Assembly (NCBI GenBank): GCA_016195985.1
Contig: JACPYP010000029.1
Location: 1 to 64,000, forward strand
Source of the DNA: Acidobacteriota bacterium
Lineage (GTDB): Bacteria > Acidobacteriota > Holophagae > Holophagales > Holophagaceae
Direction of reading: 5' to 3'
DNA: 64,000 nt
Part shown: positions 56,130-64,000 of the stretch, piece after piece
Layout of the letters: the number at the start of each line of letters is the position of its first letter
Position numbering within the stretch: position 1 is the stretch's first letter
The notes under the pieces: generated by a model
The model's database searches: none
The model's input: only the letters and a program-made list of their open reading frames with translations
What the model was told of the DNA's origin: nothing
Program-made: the position numbers and the translations under genes

Positions 56130-56164
56130 TTAGTGTAGGACACTAAGATTTCATTCGCGGTCAA
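56130..56164 (-). promoter_or_regulatory. dnaJ-hspR promoter with overlapping inverted-repeat operator
   Basis: On the minus strand TTGACC (56164-56159), a 16-bp spacer and TGTCCT (56142-56137), 11 nt before the ATG. The -35 is formed from the T-tract of the dnaK terminator. TTAGTGT (56130-56136) and ACACTAA (56140-56146) are perfect 7-bp arms around AGG and cover the -10, an ideal repressor site. Confidence 0.65.
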
Positions 56165-56197
56165 AAAAGCGGAGCCCCGGCCAACCCGAGGCTCCGC
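56163..56197 (-). terminator. Intrinsic terminator of dnaK
   Basis: Stem GCGGAGCC (56169-56176) with GGCTCCGC (56190-56197), extended by CGG/CCG with one mismatch, followed on the minus strand by six T residues (56168-56163). Confidence 0.88.
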
Positions 56198-56252
56198 GTG
56201 GGGATCCGGGGGTGTCCGCGCAGCGAAGCGGAGCGAGGAACCCCGGGGGAAG

Positions 56253-58151
<1,899 letters not shown>

Positions 58152-58201
58152 GTCGTTCCTCCTTGAAGCCAGGTGGGTTCAAAGCCTTCTCTGGAGCCTT
58201 C

Positions 58202-58229
58202 AGCATAGGGGATGGGGGCCTTTTGTCAA
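58202..58229 (-). promoter_or_regulatory. dnaK promoter
   Basis: On the minus strand TTGACA (58229-58224), a 16-bp spacer and TATGCT (58207-58202), about 50 bp before the dnaK start. The -35 is a perfect sigma-70 consensus. It lies in an AT-rich island shared with the divergent yacG promoter. Confidence 0.75.
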
Positions 58230-58266
58230 TGTAATCTTCAAAATTGAACTCATATTTTCTTCTTCA

Positions 58267-58294
58267 TTGACCACTTGTCCATGCCGGATATCCT
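58267..58294 (+). promoter_or_regulatory. Leaderless yacG promoter
   Basis: TTGACC (58267-58272), a 16-bp spacer and TATCCT (58289-58294). The ATG at 58302 is 7 nt after the -10 and no Shine-Dalgarno exists, so the mRNA probably starts at the start codon. Confidence 0.65.
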
Positions 58295-58301
58295 GACATC
58301 C

Positions 58302-58490
58302 ATGACCCTTCGCCCTTGCCCCCTTTGCCGGAAACCCACGTCTTGGGAAAGCAACCCTTTCAAGCCCTTCTGTTCCGAGCGCTGCCAAACCCAGGATCTG
58401 GGCGCTTGGTCCAGCGAGAGCTACCGCGTCCCCGAGAAACCCCAGGAAGAGGAGGGCGAAGGATGGAGCGGCGAGGGCGAGGAGGGCTGA
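58302..58490 (+). CDS. yacG: DNA gyrase inhibitor YacG-like zinc protein
   Basis: 62 residues. CPLCRKPTSWESNPFKPFCS then ERCQTQDLGAW gives the four zinc Cys (CxxC and C-x3-C) of YacG; an acidic, probably disordered tail follows. The E. coli homologue binds GyrB and inhibits gyrase. The start at 58302 (MTLRPCPLC) fits the family; an upstream in-frame ATG at 58281 would lie inside the promoter. Its TGA directly abuts the stop of the convergent HMG-CoA lyase-like gene. Confidence 0.88.
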   Translation: MTLRPCPLCRKPTSWESNPFKPFCSERCQTQDLGAWSSESYRVPEKPQEEEGEGWSGEGEEG

Positions 58491-59474
58491 TCAGTCCGGA
58501 GCCGAGGCCGAACCCAGGGCCCGTTCCCGGATGGCGGTCAGGCTCGCAGGCACGGGATGCAGGTCCTCCGTTCGGCCCGCATGCATGACCTGGCCGGGCA
58601 CGTCGTGGCCCAGCAACTCCGGCAGCGAGCGGGCCGCCGCCAGCAGGCCGGAAAGATCCACGTCCATGGGATGGCCCTGGGCCCGCAGCAGATGCACCAG
58701 ATCCTCGGTGCAGACATTCCCGGTGGCGCCCGGCGCGTAGGGGCAACCTCCGATGCCGCCCAGGGACGCATCGAAACGATCCACGCCCGCCTCGATGCCG
58801 GCTAGCGCGTTTACCAGGCCCATGCCCCGGGTGTTGTGCAGGTGCAGGGTTACCTGCGCCCGGGGGAAGCGCGTCCGGAAGGCTTCGCAAAGGCTCCTCA
58901 CTTGATCGGGATGGGCCATGCCCGTGGTGTCGCAAAGGGAAATGCCCTCCACGCCCCGATCAAGAAAACGCTCCGCGAATCCGAAGACCACGGCCTCGGG
59001 AATCGCGCCCTCCATGGGGCAGCCGAAGCAGGTGGAGAGCGACACGTTCAGCGTCACGCCCGAGGCCTTGGCCAGATCCACCACTTCGAAAAGCCGGGCC
59101 ACGGATTGCTCGCGGGTCATGCGCAGGTTCAGCAGGTTGTGGGTTTCGCTGGTGGACATGGTGAGGTTGAGTTCGTCTGTCCCGGCCGCGATGGCCCGCT
59201 CCGCGCCCTTCAGGTTGGGCACCAGGGAGGTGTAGACCAGGCCCGGCTGCCGCCGGATGCCGCGCAGCACCTCCTCGGCATCGGCCAGAGCCGGGATGGC
59301 CTTGGGCGAGGTGAAGGAGGTCACCTCGATCTTCGCTAGGCCGCATAGGCTCAGGGCGTCGATGAGCCGGACCTTGTCCGCCGTGGGAATGAAGCGGGGT
59401 TCGCCCTGGAAGCCATCCCGCGTGCCCACTTCCTGGATGTGGATCCGGGGTTTCGCGGTGGATGACTCGGCCAT
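58491..59474 (-). CDS. Hydroxymethylglutaryl-CoA lyase-like enzyme
   Basis: 327 residues of the DRE-TIM family. QEVGTRDGFQGE holds the catalytic Arg-Asp pair, VSLSTCFGCPMEG and ISLCDTTGMAHP line the barrel, LHLHNTRGMGLVNALAG gives the metal-binding His pair, and GGIGGCPYAPGATGN contains the mobile-loop Cys typical of HMG-CoA lyase. It cleaves HMG-CoA to acetyl-CoA and acetoacetate in leucine degradation; related lyases act on other hydroxyacyl-CoAs. The start is the ATG at 59474. Its gene follows the glycosyltransferase by 8 bp. Confidence 0.85.
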   Translation of the reverse strand: MAESSTAKPRIHIQEVGTRDGFQGEPRFIPTADKVRLIDALSLCGLAKIEVTSFTSPKAIPALADAEEVLRGIRRQPGLVYTSLVPNLKGAERAIAAGTDELNLTMSTSETHNLLNLRMTREQSVARLFEVVDLAKASGVTLNVSLSTCFGCPMEGAIPEAVVFGFAERFLDRGVEGISLCDTTGMAHPDQVRSLCEAFRTRFPRAQVTLHLHNTRGMGLVNALAGIEAGVDRFDASLGGIGGCPYAPGATGNVCTEDLVHLLRAQGHPMDVDLSGLLAAARSLPELLGHDVPGQVMHAGRTEDLHPVPASLTAIRERALGSASAPD

Positions 59475-59482
59475 GGCCCCCC

Positions 59483-60445
59483 CTATTTCGCCTGATGGAC
59501 CTTCTTCACCATGTAGCGGGGGCGGTCCCGCACTTCCTGGTAGATGCGGCCGATGTACTCGCCCAGCAGGCCGAAGGCGATGAACTGGCAGCCCACGAAG
59601 AAGAAGAGGATGGCGAAGAGGGTGAACACGCCCTGGGCCGTGCCTTCGGGATGCATGAACCGGTAGGCCACCAGCCCCAGGAAGAGCAGGAACCCGACGG
59701 CCGCCGTGATCACGCCGAACACGCTCAGAGCCTGGAGAGGCAAGAGGCTGAAGCTGGTGAGCAGGTCGAACTGGAGGTTGATGAGCTTCCACAGACCGTA
59801 CTTGCTTTCCCCGGCGGCGCGCTCGGCGTGGGCCACGGGCACTTCGGCGATGCGCTTGGCGAAGCTGTTGGCCAGGGCCGGAATGAAGCTCGAGCGCTCC
59901 TTGCAGAGCAGCATGGCGTCTACCACGCCGCGGCTGTAGGCCCGCAGCATGCAGCCGTAGTCGTGCATCTGGACGCCGGTGGTGCGCCGCGTGATGGCGT
60001 TGACGATCTTGCTGGGCATGGTGCGGAAGAAGCTGTCGTTGTTCTGGCGGCCCTGGCGCCAGCCGCCCACGGAGTCGAAGCCTTCCTCCACCTTGGCCAC
60101 CAGCTTGGGAATCTCCTCGGGGGGATTCTGAAGGTCGGCGTCCATGGTCACCACGATCTGGCCCTGGGCCTCGGCGAAAGCTCCGAAGATGGCGCTGTGC
60201 TGCCCGTAGTTCCGGTTGAACTCCACGACCTTCACCCGGGGCTCGGCCTTGGCGATCTCGACGAGCATGGACAGGCTGCGGTCCCGGCTGCCGTCATCGG
60301 TGAAGACGATCTCCCAGGGCTTGCCTGGATCTGCGAAGGACTCAGCCATCACCTTGGACAGGCGCTCCCACAACGAGGGGATGTTCTCCTGCTCGTTGTA
60401 TATGGGGATGACGATGCTGAGGTAGGTGTCAGAATGGACGTCCAT
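59483..60445 (-). CDS. Membrane glycosyltransferase family 2 (ArnC/GtrB/DPM-like)
   Basis: 320 residues. The GT-A domain has SIVIPIYNEQENIPSLWERL, FTDDGSRDRS, the DxD-like motif MDADLQNPPEE and MHDYGCMLRAYSR. The C-terminal two membrane helices (FGVITAAVGFLLFLGLVAYR, LFAILFFFVGCQFIAFGLLG) and the RPRYMVKK tail are characteristic. It transfers a sugar from a nucleotide donor to polyprenyl phosphate at the inner membrane. Sugar unknown. GGAG precedes the ATG. Confidence 0.92.
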   Translation of the reverse strand: MDVHSDTYLSIVIPIYNEQENIPSLWERLSKVMAESFADPGKPWEIVFTDDGSRDRSLSMLVEIAKAEPRVKVVEFNRNYGQHSAIFGAFAEAQGQIVVTMDADLQNPPEEIPKLVAKVEEGFDSVGGWRQGRQNNDSFFRTMPSKIVNAITRRTTGVQMHDYGCMLRAYSRGVVDAMLLCKERSSFIPALANSFAKRIAEVPVAHAERAAGESKYGLWKLINLQFDLLTSFSLLPLQALSVFGVITAAVGFLLFLGLVAYRFMHPEGTAQGVFTLFAILFFFVGCQFIAFGLLGEYIGRIYQEVRDRPRYMVKKVHQAK

Positions 60446-60500
60446 GAGGGCTCCGGAGGGTCCATTCTAGTAGGATCAAGCCTGCGCATTGGAGTCAGTC

Positions 60501-61220
60501 ATGGCCGAGCCCAAGATCCTGCTGGTGGAAGACGAGCTCAGTCTGGCCGAAGGCATCAAGCTCAACCTCGAACTGGAGGGCCTTTCCTGCACCTGGATTC
60601 CCCGCGGCGACCAGGCCCTGAAGCAGATCATGGCGGAAACCTACGACCTGGTCATCCTCGACGTCATGCTCCCTGGCATGGACGGGTTCACCATCTGCGA
60701 GAAGGTGCGGGAGGCCAAGAATTTCACGCCCATCCTCTTCCTCACCGCCAAGAACACGGACGACGACCGCGTCCACGGCTTCGAGACGGGCGCCGACGAC
60801 TACCTGGGCAAGCCCTTCCAGGTGCGCGAACTCCTGCTGCGGGTGCGCGCCATCCTCCGCCGGGAAACCTGGTACAAGAGCCGCGAGATCAACAGCCGCC
60901 AGGTCTACGGCGCCCACTGGGTGGACTTCGACAATTTCTGCGGCGAGGGCCCCGGCGGCCCCTTCCAGCTGGGCGTGAAGGAATCCATGATCCTCAAGCT
61001 GCTCATGGAGCGGCCCGGCCAGGTGGTGAGCCGCACGGACATCCTGGACAAGGTGTGGGGCGAAGACGCCTATCCCACCAGCCGCACCGTGGACAACTTC
61101 ATCGTCCGCATCCGCCGCGTCATGGAGGACGATCCCCACCACCCGCGCTGGGTCCACACCATCCGCAGCGTCGGCTACCAGTTCGATCCCGAAGGCAGGC
61201 AGCGCAAGGGCGAGGAATGA
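60501..61220 (+). CDS. OmpR-family response regulator
   Basis: 239 residues with GGAG before the ATG. The receiver has acidic residues in LLVEDELSLAEG, the phospho-Asp in LVILDVMLPGMDGF and Lys in YLGKPFQVRELLLR. The C-terminal winged helix has LKLLMERPGQVVSRTDILDK, SRTVDNFIVRIRRVMEDDPH and RSVGYQF. No kinase is adjacent, so it is an orphan locally. TAGGAT upstream near 60470 may be its -10. Monocistronic with a strong terminator. Confidence 0.95.
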   Translation: MAEPKILLVEDELSLAEGIKLNLELEGLSCTWIPRGDQALKQIMAETYDLVILDVMLPGMDGFTICEKVREAKNFTPILFLTAKNTDDDRVHGFETGADDYLGKPFQVRELLLRVRAILRRETWYKSREINSRQVYGAHWVDFDNFCGEGPGGPFQLGVKESMILKLLMERPGQVVSRTDILDKVWGEDAYPTSRTVDNFIVRIRRVMEDDPHHPRWVHTIRSVGYQFDPEGRQRKGEE

Positions 61221-61250
61221 AAAACGGGGCGCCGCGGCGCCCCGTTTTTT
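61221..61250. terminator. Bidirectional intrinsic terminator
   Basis: AAAACGGGGCGCC (61221-61233) and GGCGCCCCGTTTT (61236-61248) form a perfect stem, with T6 on the plus side and A4 on the minus side. It starts at the regulator stop codon and serves the convergent gene ending at 61265. Confidence 0.95.
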
Positions 61251-61264
61251 GGAAGTAGGGGATC

Positions 61265-62377
61265 CTACTTGACGTCGTAATCCCGGCTGCGGCCCAGTTT
61301 CTGGAAGAGGGCGGCCTGGTCGGCGAGGTTGGCCGGAGCGGGGCCCTGCTTCACGTCGGCGAGCACCGGACGCTTTTCCTCGCCTTTGCCGAACTTGCTG
61401 TCGGCCATCACCGGCTCGAAGGTGGGCAGGGGAACCAGTTCGGGGGCGGGGCCTTCGGGCGCCTTGGAGGCCGCGATGTCCGCAGCCTTGCTCAGCAGGG
61501 TGGCGCCACCGTTCAGGCGCCGCGCATCCAGCCATCCGAAGCCCGGATCGCGCAGCAGATCGAGGTCATCCTTGTCCAGCCAGGCCAGCAGGTCGTTCAG
61601 GGCCTTGGTCTGGACCGGATCGGGCAGGCGGCGGCTCTTCTTTTCGCCCTTCACGTCCACTTCCTGGGCGGTGTTCTCGATCCAGGCCTGGGCCCGCTTC
61701 ACCCACAGGGCCGTGATGGCCTTTTGGCCGGCGAAGCCCTCCGGCGCCTTGGGGCCTTTCACCGCCTTGGCCTTCTTCCCCTTGGCCGGGGCTTCGGGTT
61801 CGGCCCAACCGGGTGCCGCGGCATCCACCTTGGCATCCAGGAGCAGGCCCTTGATCTTGGCCAGACGGGGTTCCAGGCCCTTGGGCCCGGTCTTCGCCGC
61901 AGCGCGGGCCGCGGTCTGCAGGTCCTTCCAGGTGCTCTCGAGGAGGAGCTTCTTGCCCTCGGCATCGTAGAGGCCGTGGTTGGTGTTGAACTTGGCCAGG
62001 TAGGCCTCCACGGGAGCCAGGGCGGCCGAAGCCTTTTCTGGAATATCCAGCTTGGCCTTCACCAGGGCTTCCAGAGTCTCGCGGACTTCCAGGGCCCTGG
62101 GGTGGCTGTGGTAGAAGCCCAGCTCGTGGGCGGAAAGCGCGGCCCGGTACAGGGTGTAGGCGAGCTTGCGCTGGGTGGGCCGGAGCTGGTCGAAGCCCTT
62201 GGGTTCGGCGGCCTTTGGTTCCTCCTGGGGGACCACTGGGGGTTCCTGGGCCGGTTTGGTTTCCGGGGCCGGAACCTGAACCGGCGTGGCCGGGGGTTCC
62301 TGAGGCGGTGTCGGCGGGGGCGTCTGGGCCAAAAGGCCCGAGGCCACGATCAAGGCCATGACCCAGTGTCGCTGCAT
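61265..62377 (-). CDS. Exported Pro-rich protein of unknown function
   Basis: 370 residues. Signal peptide (HWVMALIVASGLLAQ), then a Pro/Glu/Gln-rich linker to about residue 60. Residues 62-150 (RPTQRKLAYTLYRAALSAHE, YLAKFNTNHGLYDAEGKKLL) faintly recall the N-terminal lobe of dipeptidyl-peptidase III, but the HEXXGH zinc motif is absent. The rest is Lys/Ala-rich with LWVKRAQAWIENTAQEVDVK. Likely periplasmic; function unknown. Confidence 0.6.
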   Translation of the reverse strand: MQRHWVMALIVASGLLAQTPPPTPPQEPPATPVQVPAPETKPAQEPPVVPQEEPKAAEPKGFDQLRPTQRKLAYTLYRAALSAHELGFYHSHPRALEVRETLEALVKAKLDIPEKASAALAPVEAYLAKFNTNHGLYDAEGKKLLLESTWKDLQTAARAAAKTGPKGLEPRLAKIKGLLLDAKVDAAAPGWAEPEAPAKGKKAKAVKGPKAPEGFAGQKAITALWVKRAQAWIENTAQEVDVKGEKKSRRLPDPVQTKALNDLLAWLDKDDLDLLRDPGFGWLDARRLNGGATLLSKAADIAASKAPEGPAPELVPLPTFEPVMADSKFGKGEEKRPVLADVKQGPAPANLADQAALFQKLGRSRDYDVK

Positions 62378-62434
62378 TGATGACTCCTTGGTGAAGGTGC
62401 TATGGAATTCCCCAGTATGCAGCAGGGGAGAATC

Positions 62435-64000
62435 TCACGCCTCGACCGGAGTCTCTACGAGCCGCTCGAGACTTTGCTTGAGTTGCTTTAGATCGAAAGG
62501 CTTACCCAGGTAGGGCACCTGGCTGGCCTCCAGGAATTCCCGGGTCTTCACGTCGAAGGAATCCCCCGTGGTGTAGAGGATCCGCCGGGTCATGGCCGGG
62601 CGCTGGGCCTTCAGCCAATCAAAGAGATCGACACCCGAAAGGCCGGGCATGCGGATGTCCGAGACGATGACGTCAAAGGTGCCGGCCTCCAGCTTCTGGA
62701 TCGCCTCATCGCCCCGGGGGCTGGATTCCACCTCCATGCCCCAGGCGCTGAGAGCATCCACGAGGCACTCCAGCAGGAAGCTTTCGTCGTCGACCACCAG
62801 GGCCCTGGTGCCCTTCAGGCCCGCCTGGGCGGGGGGAGCCACCACGGCCTCCTTCACGGGCACGACCGGAAACTCCATCAGGAGTGCGTTTCCGAGCCCC
62901 TCCTGGCTGCGCGCGCTGATGCGGCCCCCGTGCTGGCGGGCGATGATGTCGGCGATGGGCAGGCCCAGGGCTTCGGTGGTGGTGGCCTGGGCCGGATCGA
63001 ACAGTTCCGCCTGCCGCGCTTCGCCCACGGCCGGGCCCGTGTCCTGGACCACCACCTGCAAGCTCTCGCCGGACACCCGGGTGGCCACCCTCAGCCGCTT
63101 GATGGGGCTCAGGGCCATGGCCTGCAGGCCGTTCAAGAGCAGGTTGGTGAGGGCCTGGACCAGGAGCCCCGGATCCAGGGCCGTCAGGGGCAGGGCCGGA
63201 TCCAGATTCAGCTCCACGGAAGCGCCCATGCGCTGTGCCTTGGCATCCACCAGGGCGGCGGCCTCCTGCACCAGATCGTTCATCCGCACGGGCAGGGGCC
63301 TGGGGCTGGGCGGATTCAGGACGGTTTGCAGGGGGTGCAGCAGGCTCTGGATGGAATCCACCGCCTTCACCAGGCGGGTGGCCTGCTCGGCCTGGTGCGG
63401 ATCCATGGAGGATTCGGCGATGAGCCGGGATTCCAGCAGCACCGGGGTGAGCCGGTTGGCGGCCTCGTGGAAGAGGGAGGGCACCAGGCGCCCCAGGGCC
63501 TCATGCTTCTGGGAGTGGACCAGCTGATCCTGCAGGTCCCTGTGTTCGGACAGATCCCGCACCAGGGCCGAATAGGCCAGCACCCGCTCGTCGTTGCCGC
63601 GGACAGGCGCGTAGGTGATGTTCGCCGGGAAAGCCACGCCCCCTTTGCGGAGCCGCGTGGTGGCCATGTCGCGGATCACCTGGCCGCGGCCCACCTGCTG
63701 GGCCACCTGGTCCAGTTCCGTCAACAGGTGGTCCGGCGTCAGCTGGGCCATGCTGCGTCCCACGATTTCAGGGCGCGAATAGCCGAAAATGCGCTCCGCC
63801 GCCATGTTCCAGGTCAGGATCTTGCCGTCAGGAGCATAGGAGATGACCGCTTCGCCGATGTTCTGCACCAGGCCTTCCAGGTAGCGCCGGGTTTTCAGGT
63901 TGTCTTGGTTGGCGCGGTCCAGCTGGGTGTAGAGCTGGCTCAGCTCCTCGTTTTTCTTTTCCAGCGTGTCCTTCACCTGCTTCAGCTCGGAATAGAGCCG
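62435..64000 (-). CDS. PAS-histidine kinase-receiver hybrid protein (5' end outside window)
   Basis: 522 residues visible, with the frame still open at the window edge. A coiled coil (KDTLEKKNEELSQLYTQLDR) leads to a PAS domain (IGEAVISYAPDGKILTWNMA, RIFGYSRPEIVGRSMAQLTP). The kinase core has the phospho-His in SLFHEAANRL and an N-box NLLLNGLQAM, where the usual Asn-Ala is Asn-Gly. VVQDTGPAVGE and GLPIADIIARQHGG complete the ATPase lid. A C-terminal receiver (VVDDESFLLECLVDAL, IVSDIRMPGLSGVDLFDWLK, YLGKPFD) has its Asp and Lys. Likely a soluble sensor with intramolecular phosphotransfer; input unknown. Confidence 0.92.
   Translation of the reverse strand, partial: RLYSELKQVKDTLEKKNEELSQLYTQLDRANQDNLKTRRYLEGLVQNIGEAVISYAPDGKILTWNMAAERIFGYSRPEIVGRSMAQLTPDHLLTELDQVAQQVGRGQVIRDMATTRLRKGGVAFPANITYAPVRGNDERVLAYSALVRDLSEHRDLQDQLVHSQKHEALGRLVPSLFHEAANRLTPVLLESRLIAESSMDPHQAEQATRLVKAVDSIQSLLHPLQTVLNPPSPRPLPVRMNDLVQEAAALVDAKAQRMGASVELNLDPALPLTALDPGLLVQALTNLLLNGLQAMALSPIKRLRVATRVSGESLQVVVQDTGPAVGEARQAELFDPAQATTTEALGLPIADIIARQHGGRISARSQEGLGNALLMEFPVVPVKEAVVAPPAQAGLKGTRALVVDDESFLLECLVDALSAWGMEVESSPRGDEAIQKLEAGTFDVIVSDIRMPGLSGVDLFDWLKAQRPAMTRRILYTTGDSFDVKTREFLEASQVPYLGKPFDLKQLKQSLERLVETPVEA

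Noticed and set aside
58281-58301. Upstream ATG as yacG start
   Set aside because: It lies between the -35 and -10 boxes, and the family begins at the MTLRPCPLC start.

Overview
The window reads as a chromosomal segment of a high-GC Gram-negative bacterium. The best guess is an acidobacterium of the Holophaga/Geothrix type. That guess rests on overall gene style: Etf-linked iron-sulfur membrane oxidoreductase, ~600-residue acyl-CoA dehydrogenases, c-type cytochromes, MidA-like methyltransferase and many small exported proteins. No 16S rRNA or other decisive marker lies in the window. Genes are tightly packed, with many ATGA/GTGA start-stop overlaps.

Layout. 1-550: three 131-bp tandem repeats and a C-rich spacer. 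553-9355 (+): flavin/GAF proteins, two c-type cytochromes, a stand-alone E1 alpha/beta 2-oxoacid dehydrogenase pair, a seven-blade kelch lipoprotein, and an unrecognised protein behind a sigma-54-like promoter. 9416-20535 (-): an eight-gene operon encoding succinyl-CoA to butyryl-CoA via 4-hydroxybutyrate (abfD, cat2, 4hbD, sucD), an acyl-CoA dehydrogenase, a membrane Etf:quinone oxidoreductase and EtfB/EtfA. A strong inverted-repeat operator sits at its head. 21097-23792 (-): exported protein plus LytS/LytTR two-component pair. 23935-28307: an eroded region with a peptidase remnant carrying a G9 tract, a frameshifted exported protein, two intact secreted proteins (one with a chitin-binding-type tail), and fragments of a Fis-type regulator, a Fic protein and an IS transposase. 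28318-31834: the tail end of a prophage, bounded by tRNA-Pro(TGG) at 32160-32236 and a broken DUF4143 ATPase.

32789-46747: exported and zinc-ribbon proteins, MeaB GTPase, a PilZ-like/pseudo-receiver protein, a chemoreceptor, then a four-gene minus-strand cluster: DsrC, a DsrM-like membrane subunit, a DsrK/HdrD-like iron-sulfur protein and a cysteine desulfurase. This cluster is divergent from a MocR regulator over a 77-bp intergenic gap. The agmatine-to-putrescine genes aguA/aguB and a CocE-type hydrolase follow. 46805-55065: YHS-like protein, a second acyl-CoA dehydrogenase, and a translationally coupled operon of sigma factor, DnaC-like ATPase (Walker A Lys replaced by Arg), MMPL transporter and MidA. 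54688-58490: hspR, dnaJ, dnaK and divergent yacG. 58491-64000: HMG-CoA lyase-like enzyme, glycosyltransferase, OmpR-type regulator, exported Pro-rich protein and a hybrid histidine kinase cut by the window end.

Two systems stand out. One is a 4-hydroxybutyrate/crotonyl-CoA pathway wired by EtfAB to the quinone pool. The other is a compact DsrC-DsrMK-like-desulfurase sulfur relay, with no dsrAB in view, controlled by a MocR-type promoter that appears leaderless. Several promoters place the -10 box about 7 nt before the start codon, so leaderless mRNAs may be common here.
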